Shown here piece by piece: positions 16,481-24,782 of a stretch of 64,000 nt of DNA. The notes under the pieces are model-generated. The model had not been told where the DNA came from and searched no databases. It worked only from the letters and a program-made list of their open reading frames with translations. A program made the translations under genes and the position numbers. Origin of the DNA: Desulfatitalea sp. BRH_c12 (GTDB taxonomy: Bacteria > Desulfobacterota > Desulfobacteria > Desulfobacterales > Desulfosarcinaceae). Numbering within the stretch: position 1 is the stretch's first letter; each line of letters opens with the position of its first letter. The stretch spans positions 1 through 64,000 of the forward strand of contig LADR01000021.1 of NCBI GenBank assembly GCA_000961655.1, read 5' to 3'.

Positions 16481-18181
16481 TTAGCGGCCCTGAGACAGCA
16501 TCTCGCGCGCATGCTGCAGGGTGGTGGCCGTCATCTGCTCGCCACCCAACATGCGCGCGATCTCCGCGACCCGCTCTTCCGGTTCAAGTGGTGTGATCGT
16601 GGTGCGCGTGCGCCCGTCGGCAACGCTCTTGACGATGCGGAAGTGGTGATCACCGTATTTGGCGATCTGCGGCAGATGGGTGATGCACAAGATTTGATGG
16701 CGGCTGGCCAAGGCAGCCAATTTCTTGCCGACCATGTCGGCCACACCGCCGCCGATACCCGCATCAACCTCGTCGAACACCACCGTTTCCAGGGCATCGC
16801 TGCGCGCCAGAATGGCCTTGAGGGCCAGCACCACCCGCGACAACTCACCGCCCGATGCAATGGCCGCCAGCGGCTTAATGGCTTCGCCCACGTTGGGGGC
16901 CATCATGAACACGGCCCGGTCCGATCCGCTTTCCGTCAAGCCTCGGCCGTCGGCCGACAAGTAAGGGGCGTCATCAGTGGCTTGCAGCGTCTGGAGTGCC
17001 ACTACGAAACGCGTGCCGTCCATCTTCAGGGCGGTCAGCTCTTTTTCGACATTCTTTGAAAGGCGCCGCGCCACCTCACTGCGCCGCGCAGACAGATCGG
17101 CTGCCGCCCGGCAGGCTTGGGCATGCGCTTCGGATAATGCCGCGCGCACCTTTGCGATGGCATCATCGAGCGCGTCAAAATCCTGCAGCTGATCAGTAAT
17201 TCCGGCCGCGTGCGCCAGCACGTCATCCAACGCGCCGCCATACTTGCGTTTGAGTCTGTTCAAGGTATCCAGGCGTTGCTCGACCACCTCGAGCCGCTGG
17301 GGGTCCAGATCGACCTTTTTGAGATAATCTCTCAACTGGGCGGCCATGTCTTCGATCCGGTAGGTCACTTCCGACAATTCGCCGGCCCGCTCCGCCAGAA
17401 AATCGTCCAGGCGGCCGATCCGGCCCAGTTCCTTGGCCAGATGTCCCAGCTGTTCGTAGACCGCGCCTTCGCCGCTGTACAAACCGTCTACGCAGAGCTG
17501 TACGGTTTGGTACAAGTCCGCGCCGTTTTTCAGGCGCAGGCGCTCCTTTTCCAATTCGGCATCCTCGCCGGGCTCCGGGGCACAGGTTTCGATTTCCTGC
17601 TGCTGGAAACGCAGCAACTCGGTTTGCTCGCCCTGGCGGGCCTGGCGCTGCAGCAGCTCGCGTTCCTCTCGGATCAGCGGCAGCAGCTGGCCATACCAGC
17701 GGCTGTACTCGGCACGCAGCGGCAGCAGGTCGCCAAACTGATCGAGAATGAACAGGTGTTCTTCCTCCTTGAGCAAGCCCTGGTGGGCGTGCTGCCCGGA
17801 AATGCTGGCCAGACGACTGGTCAATTCGGCCAGGACCTGCATGGTGGACAGACGGCCGTTGATATAGATCCGATGGCGGTCGTTGCTGGATATGATCCGC
17901 CGGACCAGCAGGCCTTCGCCGGGATCATAGCCCTGCTCGCGCATCATACGGGCCACCTCGCTGCCGTCGGTCACATCGAACAGCGCTTCCAACTCGGCAC
18001 TCTCCGCGCCGGAACGGATCAATGACGCGGAAGCCCGGCTGCCCAGCAGCAGGTTGACGGCATTGATAATGATCGATTTTCCGGCACCGGTTTCGCCACT
18101 CAAAATGGTCAGGCCGCCGCTGAAACGGATGTTCAGGTCTTCGATAATGGCAAAATTGCGAATGGATAGTTCCTGGAGCAT
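16481..18181 (-). CDS. recN: DNA repair protein RecN
   Basis: A 566-residue SMC-like ATPase for double-strand break repair. Walker A GETGAGKS lies at about residue 30; a long coiled coil (about 150-370) has the short zinc-free hinge of RecN; the ABC signature ASGGELSRVVLALKAI is at about 445; Walker B VFDEVDAGIGG is at about 468; and a D-loop/His region SRHQILCITHLPQIA follows. Length and order match RecN throughout. A candidate Fur-box-like palindrome lies 80-100 bases upstream. Confidence 0.96.
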   Translation of the reverse strand: MLQELSIRNFAIIEDLNIRFSGGLTILSGETGAGKSIIINAVNLLLGSRASASLIRSGAESAELEALFDVTDGSEVARMMREQGYDPGEGLLVRRIISSNDRHRIYINGRLSTMQVLAELTSRLASISGQHAHQGLLKEEEHLFILDQFGDLLPLRAEYSRWYGQLLPLIREERELLQRQARQGEQTELLRFQQQEIETCAPEPGEDAELEKERLRLKNGADLYQTVQLCVDGLYSGEGAVYEQLGHLAKELGRIGRLDDFLAERAGELSEVTYRIEDMAAQLRDYLKKVDLDPQRLEVVEQRLDTLNRLKRKYGGALDDVLAHAAGITDQLQDFDALDDAIAKVRAALSEAHAQACRAAADLSARRSEVARRLSKNVEKELTALKMDGTRFVVALQTLQATDDAPYLSADGRGLTESGSDRAVFMMAPNVGEAIKPLAAIASGGELSRVVLALKAILARSDALETVVFDEVDAGIGGGVADMVGKKLAALASRHQILCITHLPQIAKYGDHHFRIVKSVADGRTRTTITPLEPEERVAEIARMLGGEQMTATTLQHAREMLSQGR

Positions 18182-18261
18182 GGGTCGGCCGGTTCACGTT
18201 TGCAATGATTAAGTCAAAAACCCACACCATCGCGGTACCAGTACCTGCAATGATCGTTTAT

Positions 18262-18280
18262 CATAATGGAAATGATTATC
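18262..18280 (-). promoter_or_regulatory. Candidate Fur-box-like site upstream of recN
   Basis: Read on the minus strand, GATAATCATTTCCATTATG agrees with the classical Fur consensus (GATAATGATAATCATTATC) at 14 of 19 positions. It lies in the 157-base spacer between recN and the large membrane-protein gene, both on the minus strand. A Fur-family gene is encoded 3 kb away. Statistical significance was not tested. Confidence 0.3.
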
Positions 18281-18338
18281 TGCAATCAACTGAAATTGAT
18301 AGGCAGCCCCCTTGCACCCCGCACCCCGATCATTCCTT

Positions 18339-21300
18339 TCACCGATTCAAACCATCGACGACCGCGTCCTTCCTGCGCCGCAACACCACCTTGCGCCACC
18401 CCCCGCCCTTGCCCAGGCTGCGCCAGGCCCACTTGAGCCAGCCGAGTAGCGACCAAGCCAACCAAAGCGACCAGGCCAACATCAAAATCCTGAAGACCCA
18501 CACCGGCAGACTGAGCACCCAAGGCTGGGGCATGATCCGGTCGATATGATCTTGGGTCCAATGCAAGGTCATATAGGTCGACTGATTGCCGGCGATCTGC
18601 ATTTCAGGCTGTCCCAGCAATCCGGCCCGGACCGCTTCGAACAAGGCAATCAGGGCGACCACCGTCCACACCACCAACAGGATCTGAACCGCATCGAAAG
18701 CAAACCAGTGTCGCGGCATACTCTGGCGCTCGCGCACTCCCAAAGCCACAAGCCAGCCCACGATCACCAGGGCCAGGGGGGCCGGAATCTGGGTCAGGCC
18801 CAACCCCAGCAACACCCATTGCCAGGTCTTCAGCGGTGATGGGGCCACACGCCCCAAGCCCACGGCGGCCAAGACAATGGCCGCCAGATAGCTCCAGAAT
18901 AAAACCGCCGGTCCCCAGCGCGGTCCTCCGGTCATCAGGATCCAACGCTGGGCCGGCATGTGCACGGTGACCCTGGCATTGACCGCCTCTTGGCCCACTT
19001 CGACCGCAGGGGATTTGAACACAGCGGTGTAAGGCGCCAACTGCTGCCATTGCAGATGAACCTGTTGCGCGCCCGGCTGCAATGGCACCGTGACCTTGCG
19101 ATCTTCCTGGCGGATCGGAAGCGTTCGGCCGTCCACCGTGACCTGTTGCAAATTGGCCTGGGGCGGCAGCGCCAGCGTATGCTGCCCGCCACGGCTCGTG
19201 CGGATCGACAAGTCCAAGGTGCCCTGGCCAAAACGTTGACCGGGCGTCAGCACCAGGTCGGCCCGGTCGATCGTTTTGATCTGACCGGCCACGGCTGCCG
19301 GGCGATGGATCCGAATGGTCGCCCGTTCGCCCGGCCAGGGTTGCCAGCGCGGCTGCCACTGACCGGCGCCATCTTGATGGTGCACGACCGGAATACCTTC
19401 CAGATCGCAATGCCAGATCTCGCCGGCATCCAATACCCAGGTTTCGGACCAGGGTACGGCCCTGGGGGCTTCAAGCACAATCCGCTCACCGATGGGAAGC
19501 GTGGCCGCATACGTGACGGTCTGCTGATCGGGCGCCAAGGTAATCAGCGCCTCCCCCTGGGCGGTTTCGATGCCGGCAGTCGTGACCGACTCATCGGCCA
19601 GCAGCGGAATGGTGACGGACACCGGTGAACCGACGGGCGTCAGGCGCCGCACGGTCGTCGTGGTCTGCCAGCTCAACCCCAGATGCAGCACCCGTTCCAC
19701 CTGTAAAAACGGTGGCAGGTCATGGGTAGGCTTAACCGCAGCGCCGTTGTCTTCATTTGACGCCAGCCGGGTCAATTGAATCCCCGCAGCGACGCTGCCG
19801 TCGGGGTGAATGCCGGTGACACGCCAACCTTGGGCCGAGTAGGCGGCGGTATGGGGTTTGAGCGGCAGCGGTATTTGCAAGGCGCTTTCCGGTCCGATCG
19901 CGCCCAGCAACACCACAGTATGCAGACCCGCCGGCACCAAGGCCCACAGCTGCCCCCCATCATCGCGGGTCAGAGCGCCGATGGGCGCATTGTCCAGCAA
20001 GATCTGCTCAGGCACCCACGATTTGCGGTGGACCGGCAAAGGCACCGCCACCCGCTCGGCGCAGTTGACCCTGAGCTTCACCTGCAAAAATGAGGGGCCG
20101 GCCAACAGCTCCATGTGCGATATGTCGGCACATTCCGGGTAACAATCGGACTTTTCCAGCAGCCGTTGACGCAGTTCATCAAGCAGCGGTTGCGGCGGAA
20201 AAACCGCGTTCCCCGCAACGGCGAGTCCGGGACCGGCCCAGCAGATCCCCATCAGCACGATGCCAACGGCCCCCGCCTGCAGATGCGCCCGCATTTTTTG
20301 CCACCATGGCCGCCAGTCGATCAACGCCACAACCAGCAGCGCCAGCAGCCCGACCCGCAACAGCGCCAGGATCAAATTCAGTATCGGCGAAAGCAGATAA
20401 AGGGTCATGGGCTGGTCTTTGGCCACCGGCCCGCTCCAGCGCAGGTCAACCGATTGCCAGCGCCAATCCGGCAGCCCCGGGCCGGTGGGGATCAGCGCAT
20501 CGGGATCCTGCTGGCGCAGGGCTGTTTTGGGTTGAACAGTCGCTGCCATGCTATCCTGAATCGGCTTGGCAAGCAAGGTTTTGGATCGGGCGTCACCGCC
20601 GCGCATCGCCTCGGCCGGAGCCGACGGCTTGCTTTGCGGTTCGAACGCCATCTCCTGAAATGGGCGGTAATCGCCACCGGGGTGCGCCAATTGAGGATAC
20701 ACGCCCCAGCGAAGCTGCTGGACCACGAAAGGAACAGCGGTCACCAGGAGCACCACCACAGCCCCGATGCCCCATGCGCCCACCAGGCGTCTGAGCCAGC
20801 CGGCCGGCAGCACAGGCAGCAGGGCCAGCACGGCCAGCAGGTGCAGCCACACCAGGCGCGGTGCGCCCGGTTCCTGAAAAATGAGCACCATGGTGCCGAG
20901 CGCCACCAGCCCCCAGAGCCATGTGCGCAGCTTGAACACGGCCAGCGCGATGATCAGGATCAGGAAAAAGTCGAGCAACGACCAGCGTTGCACCCACGTG
21001 TCCGACACCTGATCGATCCCGGATGCGGCCAGCAGGCGCCAACCGGGCGGCAGGTGCAGCACGCCGCCGACGGATTGAAAATCGTGCTCCCAGCCGACCG
21101 CCGACATGACAGAGACGCGCTGCGGCAGACGGGCGTCAGCCTGCAGGGCCATTCGACCCCGGCGCAGTTCCACACCCCTTTTCTTCTCCGGCCCCTGTTC
21201 GGTAATCACCCGCTCCTCGCCGGCGACCGCCACCCGCCCCAGCTGCATGGGCGGATTCATGGCCAGATACCACTGCCGGCTCAGTGTGCCATCGATCTCA

Positions 21301-22391
21301 TCATGCACCGTGAAGCCGCCGCCATCAAAATCGAGCCACCAGGTCCGCTGCAAAGACAATTGATCCGGGGCCGGATCAGGGTCGCCGCGCCGGATCTCCT
21401 TTATGGTCATACTGCTGCCCGCTTGCATCACATAGGCCGGCAAGTCGCGCCAGGCCATGGGCATCTCGGTCCGACCCGGCGCCACGGCCGGAACATCCAT
21501 GATTTCAACCATGCGTAGATCATGCCGCGGCTGAAAGGACCAGATTTCCTCTCCATACGGTGCCGCGCCAGCAGGAATTTTGGATTGCGGTCCGGCCAGC
21601 CGGGCTGCAATGCGCACCTCCCAGCGTCCCGCCCGCGCCTGGAGGGTCAACCGGCCGTCGGGCTGGATCCGGGCAGGCAGCGGGCTGTCCAACGACATGG
21701 GGATGGCGCCCGAAAGCAGGGCGTCATTCAAAACAATCTCGCGTGGCTTGCCGGACACCTCCAGACGCAGAAGCGTATGCACCAGCATGGGAATGGTATC
21801 GTCGAGCAATCGAAACACCTGGACCGTGACAGCTTCCGCGCCGCTCTCAGCGGCCGGACCCTCCTGCAGCCACAACCGACCATGCTCGTCGATAGACGGC
21901 GCTGCAATGGGCTGGTCATCGATGACCAGGGAAAACAGGCCTGATGCGGGCGGCACGGGAATCATCTCGGGCAGACGCGACCAGGTGAAACGGCCCACGA
22001 TGCGATGCTCGCCGGCACCCAGGTGCACGGCGGGCACATTGTCGCGCTGTATGACGGCCACCGGACGCCCATCGGCGGTCACGCTTTCGGGCCATAGCTC
22101 CGCGCCGCCGGGCAGAACGACCCAACCCTCGGCAAACACGGACCAGTGCTGTTCAAATTCAGCTCCCCCGGAAGAAACTGTCAATCGCAAGCGCGATGGC
22201 CATTGGCAGCGTACGATGGCGCTGTCGTTGTACTGGCTGGGGCACAGCGATGCTTGCCGACCATGCAGTACCCATGCCTGCCAGGGAGTCAGGTCCGGCG
22301 GTATATCACCGGGCGACACGGCGCTGAAAACCTGTACGGCGCCACACACAATACCAGCTACAACCAACCCCAGAACGAGAAAACGTACCAT
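18339..22391 (-). CDS. Large membrane protein of unknown function (1350 aa)
   Basis: I do not recognise this protein. An N-terminal signal/anchor (MVRFLVLGLVVAGIVCGAVQ) is followed by about 440 extracytoplasmic, beta-rich residues. Then comes a block of four or so membrane helices (about 465-565). A short loop leads to two more helices (about 665-725). A second extracytoplasmic region of about 400 residues follows, with Pro/Gln/Trp-rich beta strands and a Cys pair motif SDCYPECADIS. The final block has about five helices (about 1160-1335), ending in a very basic tail (WRKVVLRRRKDAVVDGLNR). Two ectodomains alternating with helix bundles suggests an envelope scaffold, transporter or polysaccharide-related machine. 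No catalytic motif is seen. It stands alone, with repeats upstream. Confidence 0.85.
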   Translation of the reverse strand: MVRFLVLGLVVAGIVCGAVQVFSAVSPGDIPPDLTPWQAWVLHGRQASLCPSQYNDSAIVRCQWPSRLRLTVSSGGAEFEQHWSVFAEGWVVLPGGAELWPESVTADGRPVAVIQRDNVPAVHLGAGEHRIVGRFTWSRLPEMIPVPPASGLFSLVIDDQPIAAPSIDEHGRLWLQEGPAAESGAEAVTVQVFRLLDDTIPMLVHTLLRLEVSGKPREIVLNDALLSGAIPMSLDSPLPARIQPDGRLTLQARAGRWEVRIAARLAGPQSKIPAGAAPYGEEIWSFQPRHDLRMVEIMDVPAVAPGRTEMPMAWRDLPAYVMQAGSSMTIKEIRRGDPDPAPDQLSLQRTWWLDFDGGGFTVHDEIDGTLSRQWYLAMNPPMQLGRVAVAGEERVITEQGPEKKRGVELRRGRMALQADARLPQRVSVMSAVGWEHDFQSVGGVLHLPPGWRLLAASGIDQVSDTWVQRWSLLDFFLILIIALAVFKLRTWLWGLVALGTMVLIFQEPGAPRLVWLHLLAVLALLPVLPAGWLRRLVGAWGIGAVVVLLVTAVPFVVQQLRWGVYPQLAHPGGDYRPFQEMAFEPQSKPSAPAEAMRGGDARSKTLLAKPIQDSMAATVQPKTALRQQDPDALIPTGPGLPDWRWQSVDLRWSGPVAKDQPMTLYLLSPILNLILALLRVGLLALLVVALIDWRPWWQKMRAHLQAGAVGIVLMGICWAGPGLAVAGNAVFPPQPLLDELRQRLLEKSDCYPECADISHMELLAGPSFLQVKLRVNCAERVAVPLPVHRKSWVPEQILLDNAPIGALTRDDGGQLWALVPAGLHTVVLLGAIGPESALQIPLPLKPHTAAYSAQGWRVTGIHPDGSVAAGIQLTRLASNEDNGAAVKPTHDLPPFLQVERVLHLGLSWQTTTTVRRLTPVGSPVSVTIPLLADESVTTAGIETAQGEALITLAPDQQTVTYAATLPIGERIVLEAPRAVPWSETWVLDAGEIWHCDLEGIPVVHHQDGAGQWQPRWQPWPGERATIRIHRPAAVAGQIKTIDRADLVLTPGQRFGQGTLDLSIRTSRGGQHTLALPPQANLQQVTVDGRTLPIRQEDRKVTVPLQPGAQQVHLQWQQLAPYTAVFKSPAVEVGQEAVNARVTVHMPAQRWILMTGGPRWGPAVLFWSYLAAIVLAAVGLGRVAPSPLKTWQWVLLGLGLTQIPAPLALVIVGWLVALGVRERQSMPRHWFAFDAVQILLVVWTVVALIALFEAVRAGLLGQPEMQIAGNQSTYMTLHWTQDHIDRIMPQPWVLSLPVWVFRILMLAWSLWLAWSLLGWLKWAWRSLGKGGGWRKVVLRRRKDAVVDGLNR

Positions 22392-22525
22392 AGTAAGAGC
22401 GCTTATTTAGGGTTAAAGTGTAAGGAGAAGAATACTCACCATGATGTGCATGGCCCCATCGCTACCTCAATGCAGGCTTCAGGTCAATAGAAGCGCCGGT
22501 TGCTCCGGGTTGCTCCCGGGATTTT

Positions 22526-22587
22526 CGCATTTGGAAATTCAGTTCTTTAGAAATTCTGACCTAGTGTTTCGAAAAAAGCTGCCGTTC
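22526..22587. repeat. Dispersed repeat C, copy 1
   Basis: A 62-base unit starting CGCATTTGGAAATTCAG and ending AGCTGCCGTTC. It is related to the reverse complement of 24622-24683; both ends are identical and the middle has diverged. Confidence 0.6.
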
Positions 22588-22755
22588 ACCATAGGTGCGG
22601 ACCTGTGGGGGACGCCCCACCCGGCACTTAATCCCGTTCCACCTGCCGGGCGACCGTCGGTCGCCCGGCGGGTGCAAAGCCACCTTCCCAGGCAATCATG
22701 GGTGCGGGAGAAAAAGGCTGCGCCATTTTGTGCGATGACCCAAATTCAGTGGTTC

Positions 22756-22857
22756 GCGTGGGCGACCGCCGGTCGCCCCTACAGCGGGCATCGTGACCAT
22801 CAAGGTGTTCATTCGCCCCAATCCAATGACATCTACGCGCCGGGCGAACACAAGGTA
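22756..22857. repeat. Dispersed intergenic repeat B, copy 2
   Basis: Matches the reverse complement of 31031-31133 over most of its length, with the shared core CGCCCCTACAGCG and the end GGCGAACACAAGGT. Confidence 0.65.
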
Positions 22858-22862
22858 CTTCT

Positions 22863-23258
22863 TTACCCCATAAGATCACGGCATGCTTTTTCGCAACTGC
22901 GGCAGGCTTCACTGCAGATGCGGCAATGCTCATGCATGCTTGCATGTTTGGCGCACTCTTCAGCACATTGATGGCAGGCCTTGACGCAGGTTCCCAGCAT
23001 GCTGCGGAGCAAATCGGTGGGAGAATGGGTTACACGTGACAGCATGGCGCCCGTGGCAAGACAGGCGTCGGCGCAATCCAGATTGGCCCGGATACAGGGT
23101 ACCAGCGATGACAGCTCCTTTTCTCCCAGACATGCATCGGCGCATGTGGTGCAGGCTTGCGCGCACGTATACAATTTGGCGATAGCCGCAGCCAGGTTTT
23201 CGGGCGCGATCCCCGTCGCGCTCGGATGGGTCTTCAGCATTTGCAAGGTTGTTTGCAT
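22863..23258 (-). CDS. Cys-rich four-helix-bundle copper-binding protein (DUF326/Csp type)
   Basis: A 131-residue protein with 16 cysteines laid out in helical CxxxCxxC(xxxC) blocks: CAQACTTCADAC, CIRANLDCADAC, CVKACHQCAEEC, CRICSEACRSCEKAC. This pattern is that of the DUF326 / copper storage protein (Csp) family, whose four-helix bundle is lined with Cys thiolates that hold many Cu(I) ions. There is no signal peptide, so it is the cytosolic (Csp3-like) kind. AGGTGCC-type sequence (GGAGGTGCC on the coding strand) precedes ATG 23258. No copper pump or regulator is adjacent. Confidence 0.88.
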   Translation of the reverse strand: MQTTLQMLKTHPSATGIAPENLAAAIAKLYTCAQACTTCADACLGEKELSSLVPCIRANLDCADACLATGAMLSRVTHSPTDLLRSMLGTCVKACHQCAEECAKHASMHEHCRICSEACRSCEKACRDLMG

Positions 23259-23472
23259 AAGGCACCTCCCTTATCGATTTGTACGAACAGGTGTTGTACG
23301 TACAGGTGTAAGGTACGGATATGCATTGAAGCGCACCGGTTCCATGCGGCCCTGACCCCTTTCAAAACGGGATCAGACTGTATTCACGGGAATAATTCAG
23401 TATTCAGTACTGTTTCACTTCGCTGGATACAAGATAGCCGCCCAGGTCGAAACAACGAAGACAATGTACCGA

Positions 23473-24309
23473 TCAGCGAGCGACAAATCGATTTCTGATA
23501 CTCCCAATATTCTCGATCCAACATTCGACCTCATCCCCGTCCTTTAACACGATCGGCGGATCCCGAAAAATTCCCACGCCAGCCGGCGTGCCGGTGGAAA
23601 TGACGTCTCCGGGCATCAGAGTGATATCCTCGCTGATGTTGGCGATCAGGAAGGGAATCGTGAAAATCAAATCGCGGGTGCTGCCTTCCTGCATCAACTC
23701 GCCATTGACCTTGGCGATCAATTTCAACTGATGCAGATCTGCGATCTCATCCAGGGTCACCAGCGCCGGACCGAGCGGGGCGAAGTTATCGAAGGATTTC
23801 CCACGAAACCACTGTGAATCGGCAAATTGGGCCTGCCGGCCGGAGACATCGTTCATCACGGTCACTCCGGCGACATGTTCCAGGGCCTGCTCGCGGGCGA
23901 TGCGCTTGCCCTGCTTACCGATCACCACAGCCAGTTCGACCTCCCAATCGATCTGTCCCGAACTTTGCGGCAGCAAGACTGGGTCAAAAGGCCCATTGAG
24001 CGTGTTGGGCGTTTTGCAGAAAAGCAGCGGCGTTGCCGGTGCTTCGAACCCACCCTCTTTGGCATGCTCGACATAATTTTTGCCCAGGCAGATAATTTTT
24101 GAAGGCCGCGCGAGAGGTGCGCCCCACCGTTCGCTGCACGGTTGTCCGGGCACATTCAGCGAGGCCAGCCGTTCGAGCCAACCTTGCTTGAAAAAGGTTT
24201 CGTCAACGTCGGGAATGTCCGGAAAAAGGGTCCGCAAATCGACAACGCCGTCCGCCTGCCATAGGCCGGGTCGCTCCTGCCCCTTGGTTCCAAAGCGAAT
24301 TACTTTCAT
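23473..24309 (-). CDS. Fumarylacetoacetate hydrolase (FAH) family protein
   Basis: A 278-residue enzyme with the FAH fold. Near residue 70 it has ICLGKNYVEHAKEGG. The metal-binding acidic residues lie in WEVELAVVIGKQGKRI and MNDVSGRQAQF, and the C-terminal signature is LMPGDVISTGTPAGVG. Members hydrolyse C-C bonds or isomerise/decarboxylate 2-oxo acids in aromatic and amino-acid breakdown; the substrate is not predictable here. GGAG six bases upstream supports ATG 24309 over the in-frame ATG four codons earlier. It is divergent from the hybrid kinase gene. Confidence 0.9.
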   Translation of the reverse strand: MKVIRFGTKGQERPGLWQADGVVDLRTLFPDIPDVDETFFKQGWLERLASLNVPGQPCSERWGAPLARPSKIICLGKNYVEHAKEGGFEAPATPLLFCKTPNTLNGPFDPVLLPQSSGQIDWEVELAVVIGKQGKRIAREQALEHVAGVTVMNDVSGRQAQFADSQWFRGKSFDNFAPLGPALVTLDEIADLHQLKLIAKVNGELMQEGSTRDLIFTIPFLIANISEDITLMPGDVISTGTPAGVGIFRDPPIVLKDGDEVECWIENIGSIRNRFVAR

Positions 24310-24782
24310 GCTGCGCTCCAATCACTTGAAGTTCTATGCCTGCGTGGATCTTAGTACAAGGCTGCCGTTTACCTTCAAACGGGTGCCTGCATGGATGCCA
24401 CACGCTTTCCCGCCACAAGCAGCTGCACTGCCGCCATCATAGCTCTCGTTCTGACACGAAAGCGCATAAGTGTAAATACACGCACATGAAACCGGCGCTC
24501 AAGTATTCCCGGTACACGCCCGAAAATATATCATCAGCTGCGCTCACTGCGTCAGGACAGGGCAACCGCCTTTGCGTGTGGCTTGATCACAGAAACGGAA
24601 CCGCGTTCTACTCGTAGGGGCGAACGGCAGCTTTTTAGAAACAATAGAGTGAGAAGTCTTAGGGAGCTGAATTTCCAAATGCGGTTACCCTGTGCGACAG
24701 GAACCTTTCTCTTGAAATTTAAAGAACGATATGAAATGGAATTAAGGATTTGGCGGCAAATTCGTGCTGCGGAGAGATGGCC
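24310..24782. repeat. Intergenic stretch with repeat C copy 2
   Basis: No gene seen. It contains the reverse-oriented repeat C (24622-24683), an isolated AGTGTAAA heptamer near 24468, and a GTAGGGGCGAAC motif (from about 24615) like that in repeat B. Confidence 0.5.
24622..24683. repeat. Dispersed repeat C, copy 2 (reverse orientation)
   Basis: The reverse complement starts CGCATTTGGAAATTCAG and ends AGCTGCCGTTC, as in copy 1 at 22526-22587. Confidence 0.6.

Larger units (their letters stand above)
22392..22862. repeat. Repeat-filled intergenic stretch
   Basis: No gene seen. From left to right it holds a GTGTAAG heptamer (about 22407), repeat C copy 1 (22526-22587), a perfect 10-bp hairpin CCGGGCGACC-GTC-GGTCGCCCGG (22646-22668), and repeat B copy 2 (22756-22857), which opens with the hairpin GGGCGACC-GCC-GGTCGCCC. 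Confidence 0.6.

Noticed and set aside
20115-21518. 467-codon plus-strand frame
   Set aside because: Antisense to the 1350-residue membrane protein; Arg/His/Gln-rich composition typical of a shadow frame.
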